Shown here: piece by piece, positions 22,265 to 32,196 of the stretch | Layout of the letters: the number at the start of each line of letters is the position of its first letter | How positions within the stretch are numbered: the stretch's first letter is position 1 | Assembly (NCBI GenBank): GCA_001247695.2 | Contig: LGRX02027197.1 | Span: 1-64,000 of the forward strand | Length of the DNA: 64,000 nt | Origin: Cymbomonas tetramitiformis | Taxonomy: Eukaryota; Chlorophyta; Pyramimonadophyceae; Pyramimonadales; Pyramimonadaceae | Direction of reading: 5' to 3' | Notes under the pieces: generated by a model | Told to the model about the DNA's origin: nothing | Seen by the model: only the letters and a program-made list of their open reading frames with translations | Databases searched by the model: none | Program-made: the position numbers and the translations under genes

Positions 22265-24541
22265 TTCATCGCCCTCCACCGGGGGAAGGCCGTCACCCTC
22301 CACAAGCTCGATGCCCGCAAGGGCCGCCAGGGTCTGGTAGCTCTGCTCGTCCTCACAGGTAGCAAGAGCCAGGACCTCCTCGGAGAACTCTTCTGGGACG
22401 CCATCCACCGAGGAGATGTCCTCCTGCTGCTCGATGGCCCAAACGACGGCGGCTACAAACCCAGGGGAGTTCGCCAGTCGAGCGGGTGCATTGGCCCTCC
22501 ACTCCTTGAGCTTAGCCTCGTCCGTACAGTTACGGACGATGTGCTCCGCAGAGCCGCAGGCGAAGCACCGGCGGACTTTCGGAGCATCAGGGCGGGAGAG
22601 GCCAGGTGGTGGTGGCAGAGGAGTCACTGCCGCGGCGACGGTGGTGGCAGGCCCGTTCTCCAGCATGGCAAGAGCTGGGCGGTTCGAAGAGGGGGTACGC
22701 CTGTAGAAGGGGGTGCGAGGTGGTGGGTTAGCGAAGGAAACAGCACGGGGAGGACGGTCTTGAGAGCGCCTCTGAGCCGCCTCCGTGTCAATGTCACTCT
22801 CCACCTCCTCAGCAACTTCCCGAATCTTCAACAAGGCGTTGTGGGTGCCTGGGATGTCGTCAGCGACGGCCTTCCTCTCCCACTCTTCTGGTTTGGAGAC
22901 ATCCAAGTGGATGGCTCTCAGGCGCCGCATCACCTTGGGTGCATATTTCAGCCCCCGGCGGTACGTAGAGAGCATCGACAGGTTGGTCATCTCCACGCAA
23001 TTGGGGACTCTGCCGGCCAGGAAGTTGACGGAGGCCATGCGAGTCTCCAGTCGCGAGAAATACTCCGCCGCGGTTTCGTTCACCGCCTGCTTCAGGGCAA
23101 TGGCCTCGCCGTGTGCGTTCTCCAGGTAGGCCTGCGTCAGAGAGCACACCGCCAGATCGCTGAAGAACACGTCCAGCTCCCCGTAGCGTTGGTGCCAAGC
23201 TTGCTCGGACCCAAAGGTCCCCGCCGCGCGCTCCAAGAACTTCCTCTGCTGGTCTTGAAGAGTGTACTCCTTGAAGCTCCAAAGAAGGCTTGACACACTC
23301 GCCTGGTACTCTGATACTGATGGCGTACAACTGGGAGTGGTCAGTGCTTCGATCACGATGGCCTCCTGGAATACCTTCCGCACCATGTGGGAGTAGTGCT
23401 CCAACTGCGTCAGGAGGCCCTCCTTGTCGGCCGATTTTGTGTCGGACGCGGAGCGGGGGAACCTGGTGACGCTCTTGACCAGCTTTAGCACCATCTCTTT
23501 GGTCTTGTGCTCCAGGCGGACCTCGTCTGGAGATGCTCGCAGGTTAGTGCCCTGCGGCAGACGGACGATGCCTGGAACAAAGGGGGTGGCGCTGGGAGAG
23601 AGCACGGGGTTCGCAGCGGCGGCAGAGTGAACGGGGTTCGCGGCAGCGGCAGAGTGAACGGGGTTTGCGGCGGCGGAATGGGGAAAACGGGCAGGAGGTG
23701 GTGGTCCCGGGGCATGCGCGGGCGGAGGCGCAGGCGCGGGATTTGTGGGGACTGCGGTCGGAGTGGGCGGTAATGTAGGGACTGATGGTGGTGCGGGGAG
23801 TGGGAGAGGTGTATGGAAGGGCAGGGGTGTGGATGGTTGTGCGGCCACCACGCTCATGCTCCGGTACCAATCGGAGTTGCTGACCTCCGACCACGCGGCG
23901 AGCCCGTCCTGATCGAAGTTCTGCATCTCCGACTCCCGCGCAGTAGCAGGGATCCACTCCCATACTGGCTGCCCCATGCTGGTAGACCGCACATTGGCCG
24001 CGGCTGGGTCTCCCATTGCCATATCCATGACCTCGCGGTCGACCATGAGGACCCAGGTCTCCACACGAGGGTTGGTAAGGGGTAGGGGTGCATGGTGTAG
24101 CCGGCCCCCCATGCGCGCATATGCAGTCAGCGGCGCTCCCAGCAGGTGCATGATCCTGAACAAGATGGCGTCGCCCTGCACCCCAGCCCGGCGGCGTTCG
24201 TCCCATGGTAGGGAGACGGTTGCCGCGCCTCGCACCCCAGCTGACTGGTGCACCCACAATGACCCACCATCGTGGGTGACGAAGAGGGCTCTGACCTCTG
24301 GGTACTGAGGGTAGGAGGGCTCTGGTGCGGGATCGTCAGGGGGATCCTGAGGTGGATCACTAGGGGGGCCTGGTGGCGAGTCGCTTGGACTGGAGTCTCT
24401 GGGCTCTGAGTCGGGATTGCCACCGCCGTGCACCACCGTCTCCATCGACTGCCGCCGGCGGGCCACCATCATGTTATGGGGATTTGGCCGGCCCTGAGTG
24501 GGAGGTTCGGCGGGAGCGGTCTCAGCGGCGGTCTGAGGCAC
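22262..24541 (-). CDS. gypsy gag with CCHC zinc knuckle
   Basis: 759 codons are counted from a GTG at 24541; the first ATG is at 24472 (NMMVARRR) and the frame is open upstream to about 24740. The N-terminal third is proline-rich (DSPPGPPSDPPQDPP; PAPAPPPAHAP) with short HSAAAANPV repeats. A capsid-like helical region follows at about 370-600 (QAWHQRYGELDVF, AAEYFSRLETRM). A zinc knuckle of form C-x2-C-x4-H-x4-C (CFACGSAEHIVRNC) lies at about 659-672. It would form the particle and bind element RNA. It ends in UGA at 22262-22264, directly followed in phase by the linker ORF. The true start is unclear: the leader contains no obvious ATG in this frame, so splicing or a downstream ATG is possible. 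Confidence 0.85.
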   Translation of the reverse strand: MPQTAAETAPAEPPTQGRPNPHNMMVARRRQSMETVVHGGGNPDSEPRDSSPSDSPPGPPSDPPQDPPDDPAPEPSYPQYPEVRALFVTHDGGSLWVHQSAGVRGAATVSLPWDERRRAGVQGDAILFRIMHLLGAPLTAYARMGGRLHHAPLPLTNPRVETWVLMVDREVMDMAMGDPAAANVRSTSMGQPVWEWIPATARESEMQNFDQDGLAAWSEVSNSDWYRSMSVVAAQPSTPLPFHTPLPLPAPPSVPTLPPTPTAVPTNPAPAPPPAHAPGPPPPARFPHSAAANPVHSAAAANPVHSAAAANPVLSPSATPFVPGIVRLPQGTNLRASPDEVRLEHKTKEMVLKLVKSVTRFPRSASDTKSADKEGLLTQLEHYSHMVRKVFQEAIVIEALTTPSCTPSVSEYQASVSSLLWSFKEYTLQDQQRKFLERAAGTFGSEQAWHQRYGELDVFFSDLAVCSLTQAYLENAHGEAIALKQAVNETAAEYFSRLETRMASVNFLAGRVPNCVEMTNLSMLSTYRRGLKYAPKVMRRLRAIHLDVSKPEEWERKAVADDIPGTHNALLKIREVAEEVESDIDTEAAQRRSQDRPPRAVSFANPPPRTPFYRRTPSSNRPALAMLENGPATTVAAAVTPLPPPPGLSRPDAPKVRRCFACGSAEHIVRNCTDEAKLKEWRANAPARLANSPGFVAAVVWAIEQQEDISSVDGVPEEFSEEVLALATCEDEQSYQTLAALAGIELVEGDGLPPVEGDE

Positions 24542-26140
24542 TGGAGGGGTTACGCTGGCGACGCGTCTGCCTCGTGTAGATGGTCCGCCGTCAGGCCCTG
24601 TGCGCTGCCCTGAGGGTCGCCTGGTGGGGAGGCTCCTGCCGATGTCGTCGCACCAGGCAGCGCGAGTCCTCTCGAGAGCACCGCGGAGATGTCCAGGGCC
24701 TGTACTGCCGCTAGGACTTCTCTGCGAATGTGTTCACTTCGGCTGCTCGCGTCCGAGTCAGAGCCGGACCTGTGGGCAGCCCTCCGCCTGCGCTCAGCCC
24801 GTGCCTGCGTGCTTCGGCTGCCTCTGGTCCCCGTGCTGGTGCGGCTGATGTCCGTGCCGGAGTCGGGGTCAGAGTGGTCAGGTGCGTGGCTTGGGCCTGG
24901 GAGATGCTTGCCATGTGTCGCAGGGCCCGAGGATGCCCTTCGGGAACGCCGACGCCGCCACAGGTGAGCAGAAGGTAGGAAGTGCTCGCCTTTTATTTAT
25001 TCAGTGTCGCTTTCGTGAGGGGGGGAAGGAGGAGGCGAAGGTGTAGGGCTGACTTCTGGAGACGGTGGAGCGTCGGCCAAGGTTTCACCAGGAAGCACCG
25101 GTATCGCTGGGTGGTAAGGGTCCGGGTAGTTGAAGACGAAAACCGTGAACCCCTGGTAGTACCACTCACGGTAGTGGCGCGCTGGTGGGATAGCCAGGGT
25201 GTATGCTGTCCAGGCGCTCAGTTGTCTTCCACCTCGTCGTCTGAAGAGGAGGAGGGGGAAGGAGGACCGCTCCAAGGACCGCTCTGCCAGAAGGCGCCTG
25301 CTGGTGGGTAGGTAGGGTCTGGAGGGAATACCCACTTGATGGGTCCTTGCTTCCACCACGCTCTTCTGTATTCTTCTGGCGAAGGGGGTACTGCCATACA
25401 CCGGCGAACTCAAAATTTCGCCAGGGCTCCGCGACACAGATTTCAAGTGCCTATGTATGCAGGCAGGGGTCAAGGAACTGCAACCAGAAAGCTCAGCAAG
25501 GTCCCAGAAGGTAACCGGACTTCGTACACTCCCAAAATATTCCAGCCAGAGGGTAAACCAGAGGTGTCCAGAAACTGTCCAGAAACTGTCCAGAAGCCAC
25601 TAAAAGCGCTGTTTTGAGGGGCTTTCCCAGCTGCTGGTGGCCGTGAGGGCGGTATTGGGGGGTTCTAGGGTGTCCTATGGGGTCTGGGGAAGGAGTTTTT
25701 GGTGGTGGGGGCTACTGTGGAAGGTTTCGGGGTAGGCTGAAAACGGGCTAAAACGGCTATTTTGGGCTGTTTTTGGCTGTTTTTCGCCTTTTTAAGGCTC
25801 TAGAAAGTGGGCTATGAGGTTTTCCTGGCTACTATAAACCGGGGAAACCCTTTAGGGTGCTCCCTGACGGTTGTTTGTAGCCTGGGGCAGACTTGGAAGT
25901 TAAGATCGGAAAACGAATGTTGACTTTTCTGAGCCTGGTTGGGCCCCCAGTGTTAAGGGGCGAAGATATGAAGTTTTGGAGATGTTTTCCAAAGGATACG
26001 GCCGTTGTATACGAAAAAAAATGTACTTACGGAGGCTAAAATTGCGCCCAGATAGCCGGAAGTGCAGCTCTCCCCCTGTATTACAACGGAAGTTACAAAA
26101 GGCCCGTGGGCGAGTTGCGCAGAGGCGAAATCGCAGCACG
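24542..26140 (-). other. gypsy 5' leader, about 1.6 kb
   Basis: This lies between the primer-binding site and gag. It holds an open stretch at 24997-25473 (158 codons, Pro/Arg-rich, ending in a Pro-Ser run and HESDTE) that has no ATG at all, so it is not a stand-alone gene; it could be a spliced leader exon. A small direct repeat, CTGTCCAGAAA, occurs at about 25565-25600. I see no other gene. Confidence 0.5.
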
Positions 26141-26149
26141 CTGATACCA
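26141..26149 (-). other. primer-binding site (initiator Met tRNA type)
   Basis: On the minus strand, two bases after the 5' LTR end, TGGTATCAG matches the complement of the 3' end of initiator Met tRNA, the commonest primer in this superfamily. The match is nine bases and then diverges. Confidence 0.65.
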
Positions 26150-26151
26150 AA

Positions 26152-26845
26152 TGTGCCAGGGGCACGACGACAGATGCTCGGAGATATGTTTTTGATTGAA
26201 CGTGCAAAGGTACACAATTCGGATTTTTATAATATACTGGATCAGGGCCAGATTGAGGTACAAACGATAATTCGGTTCCGAGTTCTGAAGGCTAAACACT
26301 TCTCAAGTGCTCTACTTATTCACTCGTCACTCAGGTTGCAGGGTCAACCACTCGAGAGCCGATGTCACACTTCGGCTCAACGTTCAGTTCCCGATCCGAT
26401 CTCATTTCTAATTCCGATTCGTCATTCTCGATTCAGATGTTATGCCGACAGGCTGACACGATGACTGCCCCACAGTACTGTCATACTACTGTACTGTCAT
26501 ACTGTCATACTGTCATAGCGTCATACTGTCATACTGTCATAACCTTAATATCTGATATTCGATTTCATTGTCTTTTCAACCCCGATGCGAATCTGACCAT
26601 TCTTCGAGGGTCTGACTGAGTTCCACGATGACACCCCCCACAGTACTGTCATACTACTATAGTGTCATACTGTCATACTGTCATAGTGTCATAGTGTCAT
26701 ACTGTCATACACCCGGACATCTGGTATTCATTCTCATCGTGATTTCAAGCCCAATCTCACTGTCATCGTGCCAATCCCAGATTACCCCCGATGACACACA
26801 TACGGACGCATAGACATATCGGCTCACGCTGTGCCTCCGGGCACA
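26152..26845 (-). repeat. 5' LTR of the complete gypsy element (694 bp)
   Basis: Partner of 13802-14494, with about three differences and the same TGTGCC...GGCACA ends. It abuts GTGTG at 26846. Confidence 0.95.
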
Positions 26846-26850
26846 GTGTG
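26846..26850. repeat. target site duplication GTGTG (right)
   Basis: Matches 13797-13801; see the left copy. Confidence 0.85.
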
Positions 26851-29800
26851 CGTGTTTCACTTCCGTGAGTACAATTACTTGTAGACTCTGTTGGTTTTGG
26901 CTTCTTTTGTTAATGACTTCGGCAAGGTCAAGGCAGGCATCACTTTGTCCCGCCACATTCCATGTGAGCATGTGTAGGCGGTCCTTTCCTATGTCCGTCT
27001 TTATTGGTTCTGTGAGAGGGGTTTGGTATTCTCGGAAGTCCTGGCTCGCCTCTGGTGCTTCCAGTCGTGTGTCCACGAATCTTTCCCATTGTGTTGTTGG
27101 TTCGTCCTGTGCTTGCTCCCATTCTTCGTTTAGGTGGGTTTCCTGTGCTTGCTGTTCCTCAGGTGTCTGCCCGTCATTACCTGGGGGTGTTGTGGGGGCT
27201 AATCTATGGAGCCATTCCCATAAGCCTGGTTGTTTCGTAGTAATTTTGCGTCCCCTCTCCTGGGTTTGCGGTGCCTGTCTCCCGGCCTCTGGGTTTGTGT
27301 TCAGGCCATCCGCAGGCCTCCGGGTCTCTGCCGCTCGCTGGCTTTCCACCTGCGTCCGGCTTTGCCCCTTGGCAGTGGCCATCATTTCTTTTACTGGCAG
27401 CTGTATGGACTTTCTGTAGGCGGTTATCGCCGTTCTGTCGGTGGCCCCCCATTTGCTGACTGCCTCGTTGAAGTGGGTGGGCCAGTGTCCCCCTGGGCAT
27501 GTTTTTTGGTAGTGCATCCAAGCTTCGGTGGCCATCAGTACCCATACTCCGCAGCTGTATTGGTCCTGCGCGCTTTGGTTGCCTACATTCATCAGTTCCA
27601 CTGTTACTTGTTTGTTGAGTGTCTTGGCCAGGTGTTCTGTCCAGTTGGTTAATTCCGCTGTTAGCCTTTTGGTGTTGCGTGAAGTTGCATTGGTTCTCCC
27701 ATTCGAGGAGTCATATATCCAGAACTTCAGTTTGTCATTTCCTTTGTCTGGTCCGGCCAACACTGCCCTCCAGTGTTTGCCATCGCAAACCGGTATGCAG
27801 AAGCTCCGGGAGTTCCCGAGTAGCTGCAATGCCTTCGTTGTGTGTGGCTCTCTGTTATTACCCGGTTTCAGTGTTTCTCTCATTGTGGCTATTACTAGGG
27901 GGGGCAATGGGTCATCTTCATATAGTGAGTGGGCATGTTGCATTTGGAACATGTTTAGTCGGCCCTTCTTCTCAAATAGTCCCTTCGTGGTGGTGTTGTA
28001 CGGGTACATTTCCGCGTGGTCCTGGCTCCCTCCACCCGTCATGTTTGTTTTCCAGCAACGGGTGTGCCGCCTCATCCTTTGTTCAATCTTCCGCATCAGT
28101 GGTCTGCCTCTTGTTGGGGTGCCTTCTTTTATCGCAGTTACTGCGTGTTCTGGTCTCCTTGTTCTAACTAGTAAGGGTTTACCGTTACGGTAAATTATCC
28201 TGAGTAATTTGTAGCCATGGGGTGGTCGTGTCCACCGTGCCGCTGCATTCCTCGCTGTGGTCCGTTTTCTTCGCATTCTGCGGCTACGCGTTATGTTGTT
28301 GCTGTTTGTGTTGTTTGTTCCACACATGCGACCAGTCTTCCTACTTGTTGTTAGCGTAATTATCAGTATAGCGAGTATTGGGGTTACGGCAAATGCAGCG
28401 TTCCATAGTGGCCTGGTAGCTTCGTGTCGTGCTCCCCTTGAGTAGCGTGGTTCTGCTTGCACTTGCGAGTTTATGTTAACAGCGTTACATTGCCTTAGAC
28501 CGTCTGCCGTAGCGCCTCTAATATTCTGTTCAGGGTGGATTTTGTTTTCGGTACATTGTCCCAGCATTTTGTGAGAGTTCCTCATTATTATGGTGTGTTT
28601 CCCAGTATTTCCAATCTTAACGTAGAGTACCTTTGGGGGTTCGCTTGTGGTCAAAAGTCGGCAATTCGTCCTCATACTTTTCTTGTGTTGTCCCCGAATC
28701 TCCCTGGGTACCTCCCTGGGTACCTCCCCAAGGTTTTCAATCGTCCCTGTCGGTGTTTTGTGCCATATGTCGCATTTTGTGCCGTTCTCTTTTAGGGTTC
28801 CTGTAGGGTTCACCGGGGCATCGTGGCTGCTTTGTTGTGGTTGGGTGGGGGGCAAAGTTGCTTTCTGTTGGTGGGGTAGTTTACCTTGGGCTGTTGCCGA
28901 ACGGTCGGGTGTGTGCCTGTATCGGCCATTTGTTGGGTTTATGGTTACAGCGTTACATTGCCCCAAACCACATTTTGTAACACCCCTAGCACTCTTTTCA
29001 GGGCGGGCCCCATATTTCGCGAGCACATTGTCTGCAACTTCTCTTCCCACGCAGTCACGGTGACTCATAGTCTTCGCCACCTGCTGAGTGTATGCGTTCG
29101 AATTTCCAACCCACTTCGCCAGCAAAGCCTGTCTCTGCTGAAGGTCCGACCTCGCATGGTCTGTCCAGTTGTTATATACAGCGATAGGCTGTCCTGGGGA
29201 ATTCTCCGCCACCGGGGACTCCTCGCTGTGGGGTAGTCCCTTCCTGCTCGCCTCTGCAACCGCCATCAAGAGCTTCATAGCCCTGCGCTCCATAGCCAAG
29301 CCCAAAATGCTTGCCAGCTCTTCGTCACTCAGGCCATCAGCCATGCGTAACTCGTTCGCGCTGGAGCCCATAGCTCGCGATTTCTCATCGAGGTTCACCT
29401 CTCGGAATTCCTCCTCAGAGCCCGCGCCAGTGCTGCGAACAACGGTGCCCAATCTCGGCGCTCGAAACGCCCTGGACCCTTGCGTCGCCATGATAGTAGG
29501 AAGAGCCCTCAATGGTTCTCCCACAACGTTCACCACATAGTGAGGCGTGCGATCCGGTGTCCTCACCACTGGCCTGGGCTGCCAGCCCTTGCATATGATC
29601 GATGATACGACCCGGCCTTCCGGTCGCGCCACCTTGCCCATCACAGAGCGAAACTGATAATTCTGGAACAGGTTACTCCAATATGCCCTCAATCGGTGAG
29701 CATACGAACCTGCCCGTGCGGTGTCAAAGGACACTGGTCGGCCAATCACACTGGCGATGTAAGGGAACGCCTCGTCTCTGATCTTGGTTCCTGGCCTGTG

Positions 29801-29872
29801 CACCAGCGGGGAAACGCTCTCCAAGATGTAACCTGTATATTCGTTACGAACGTTGAAAAAATTGCACTTCAT
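26851..29872 (-). CDS. LINE-A N-terminal part: repeats, hydrophobic segment, Ulp1-like protease, start of AP endonuclease
   Basis: ATG at 29872. About 280 N-terminal aa match nothing I know. Two in-frame copies of a roughly 156-codon repeat follow; the block ACAGCGTTACATTGCC recurs 468 bp apart, at 28479 and 28947. A hydrophobic run (AVTPILAILIITL, about 28350-28400) comes next. Then comes a C48/Ulp1-type cysteine protease with His in GKHWRAVL, Asp in WIYDSSNG, and Gln and Cys in QDQYSCGVWVL. The end holds the first endonuclease motifs, LTWNVAGQ and TEVK. The gypsy element splits it after EVKHAH; the joined frame with 13796-9996 is 2276 codons without a stop. Ulp1-like proteases normally cut SUMO-like tags. 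Here the role is unknown but the same domain is in LINE-B. Confidence 0.85.
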
Positions 29873-29988
29873 GTAATGTGATTGAAATCACAAGCGGGTG
29901 TGCCTGCAGTAGTGCAACAAAGTTGGGGCGAGTATCTGTTTGTATGAATTGGTGTACTCACAAGGCGAATACCTTTCTTTTGAGCTCT
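29873..29988 (-). other. presumed LINE-A 5' flank
   Basis: A short stretch upstream of the LINE-A ATG. On the minus strand it contains a possible 3' splice site (CTACTGCAG) about 35 bases before the ATG. No gene is seen. Confidence 0.3.
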
Positions 29989-30075
29989 TGATCGACCCCA
30001 TCCGCAACCGCATCAGCTTGGTTTGCAGTCGCGACTGCAAGCTAAGTCGATGCGGTTCAAGATAGGGTCGACTAA
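29989..30075. repeat. long imperfect hairpin
   Basis: GATCGACCCCATCCGCAACC at 29989 onwards pairs with the inverse at 30048-30075 (GATGCGGTTCAAGATAGGGT). The loop holds a perfect palindrome, TTGCAGTCGCGACTGCAA. It abuts and overlaps the left end of the inverted-repeat element. Confidence 0.6.
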
Positions 30076-31260
30076 TTCATTGCAGCTGAGGGGCTTTCGT
30101 GCGGTTTAGCGCAAGAAACTTACGGGATATGTTCGTATCAATATTATGAATAGATCCCGTAAGTTTCAGGGCATGCCGTCGAGTACGCTCGAAACGGTCA
30201 CATCTTGACAAGAGGATAAATCTAAACCCAAAACGCCTCTTGTCAAGATGTGACTGTTTGAAGCATACTTGACGGCAGGCCCTGCAACTTCCAGGATATA
30301 TTCATAATATTGTTATGAATCGATATGCCAGGTTTCGTGAGTTGGAGTGCACGACAACTCCAATTCTGCAAGGCAGTTTTGGGTTTGGGTAAATCAAAAC
30401 CCAAAACGCCTCATGCCAATATGCGACTGTTTGAAGTATGCTCCAAGGTATGACCTGAAACTTCCAGGATATATTCATAATATTGTTATGAATATATCTG
30501 CCAGGTTTCGTGAGTTGGAGTGCACGACAACTCCAATTCTGCAAGGCAGTTTTGGGTTTGGGTAAATCAAAACCCAAAACGCCTCATGCCAATATGCGAC
30601 TGTTTGAAGTATGCTCCAAGGTATGACCTGAAACTTCGGGATATATTCATAATATTGTTATGAATATATCTGCCAGGTTTCGTGAGTTGGAGTGCACGAC
30701 AACTCCAATTCTGCAAGGCAGTTTTGGGTTTGGGTAAATCAAAACTCAAAACACCTCGTGCCAATATGCGACTGTTTGAAGCATGCTCCAAGGTATGACC
30801 TGAAACTTCCAGGATATATTCATAACAATGTTATGAATATATCTGCCAGGTTTCGTGAGTTGGAGTGCACGACAACTCCAATTCTGCAAGGCAGTTTTGG
30901 GTTTGGGTAAATCAAAACCCAAACCCAAAACGCCGCATGCCAATATGCGACTGTTTGAAGTATGCTCCAAGGTATGGCCTGAAACTGACGGGATATATTC
31001 ATAATAATATTGATATGAATATATCTGCCAGGTTTCGTGAGTTGGGGTGCACGACAACTCCAAATCTGCAAGGCAGTTTTGGGTAAATCAAAACCCGAAC
31101 CCAAAACGCCTCATGCCAATATGCGACTGTTTGAAGCATGCTTCAAGGTATGACCTGAAACTTACGGGATATATTCATAATATTGATACGAATATATCCC
31201 GTAAGTTTCTTGCGCTAGAACGCACGAAAACCCCTCGGCTGCCGTGAATTAGTCGACCCT
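30064..31260. mobile_element. inverted-repeat element built from a 173-bp satellite
   Basis: The ends AGGGTCGACTAATTC (30064) and GAATTAGTCGACCCT (ending 31260) start inverted repeats of about 105 bp (30064-30171 against 31154-31260). Between them are five tandem copies of a unit of about 173 bp; the TGCCAGGTTTCGTGAGTTGG block starts at 30326, 30499, 30671, 30844 and 31026. Each unit has its own inverted repeat (GATATATTCATAA/TTATGAATATATC). There is no transposase; the small open frames are repeat artefacts. It is probably a non-autonomous or foldback-type element. Confidence 0.7.
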
Positions 31261-32196
31261 AGAAAGAAAAAGAAAAAGAAAAAAAACCACACCCGTTGGG
31301 CGTATGAGTAAATTAATTTCCCCGGCCCTACTCTGGGCCGGACCGCCACAAGTGGCGGCCTTAATGGGACAATTTACACTGGGTGGTTCTCATCTCTTTC
31401 CTCCTCTTGCTTTTCTTGTCTGAGTCTTCTGTATAGCTGGTAGGTGCTGTGTGCATAGGTTACTGTCAGGTCGTGTATCCTTTGTAGCGCCTGTGTGGCA
31501 TCTTTTCTATTGAGTCCAAGTTGCTCGAGTATGTCTTGGTTGTGTTTGTACACCGTGCCTGTCCTGCCCACTACAAAGACATGGAGTTTGGCACGGAATC
31601 CGTGTTTACGTAGCAGTTGTAGCAATGGTCCGTATTTCATGTATTTTTCCAGGAGCTTGGGACCATTTTTCGTCGTCGGTGTGGGCCACCTCAATGAGGT
31701 GTAGGTTTTTGACTCTTGCTGGTGCTTCCTGTTGTGTGCATTCCCACCCATCCTCTAGGTCTTCCAGGCCCTCTATCATGACTATGTCTACAAAGCTTGG
31801 TATGGTGTCGGGCCCATCGTTTCTGCCTGGGTTGTCCTTCCCGTCGTGTCTGCATTGCCCTCTGGTGAGTATGTAATTCGGGAGTATCCTTGGCTTAACC
31901 CCTGGGTCCCTCTTTTTTCCGGTGTAGGCGAGGACTTTGCACCCTCCTTTCCTATGGTGGTCAAGTATGTGTTTTAGTTCGTCTGCGTGGGCGTCCGCCC
32001 TATCCGAGGACATTCCTCGCATTTGTGGGTTGTTGCATCCACCTAGGGCGTGCCCTACTCTCATGAGGAAGCCCTTTGCGTAACCCACCCCTTTGTGTCC
32101 GCATCCTTCCAGGGTGCACTTTCCGCTTCCTCCGGCTGAGTTTTTCGCCGTCTCATAGTCTTGTGCTGGCAGTATTCTCAGTCTGCATTTGAGTAT
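31261..32196 (-). mobile_element. 5'-truncated LINE-A copy
   Basis: Matches 5730-6665 of LINE-A from the T-rich tail and three hairpins through the C-terminal domain (KCRLRILPAQDYE, SFVDIVMIEG, HLIEVAHTDDEKW). The match ends abruptly after GAGTAT at 32196, the typical 5' truncation. A small indel near 31665 shifts the frame (DEKW then SQAPGK), so it is a dead copy. Confidence 0.85.

Larger units (their letters stand above)
13802..26845 (-). mobile_element. complete Ty3/gypsy chromovirus with two DNA methyltransferase-like domains
   Basis: The element has LTRs at both ends, a primer-binding site, polypurine tract, gag, linker and pol on the minus strand, and a GTGTG duplication on each side. 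The LTRs differ at only about three places (C/T at 13936/26285 region, A/G in TATGCCAACA/TATGCCGACA, one base near 14360/26711), so insertion was recent. It sits inside the AP endonuclease of LINE-A. The polyprotein order is gag with CCHC knuckle, UGA, Ser/Pro-rich linker, protease, RT, RNase H, adenine-methylase-like, integrase, chromodomain, cytosine-methylase-like. Confidence 0.95.

Noticed and set aside
24997..25473. 158-codon frame in the gypsy leader as a separate gene
   Set aside because: It contains no ATG; at best it is a spliced leader exon.
30302..31247. Several 60-105-codon frames on both strands
   Set aside because: They repeat with the 173-bp satellite and overlap one another on both strands.
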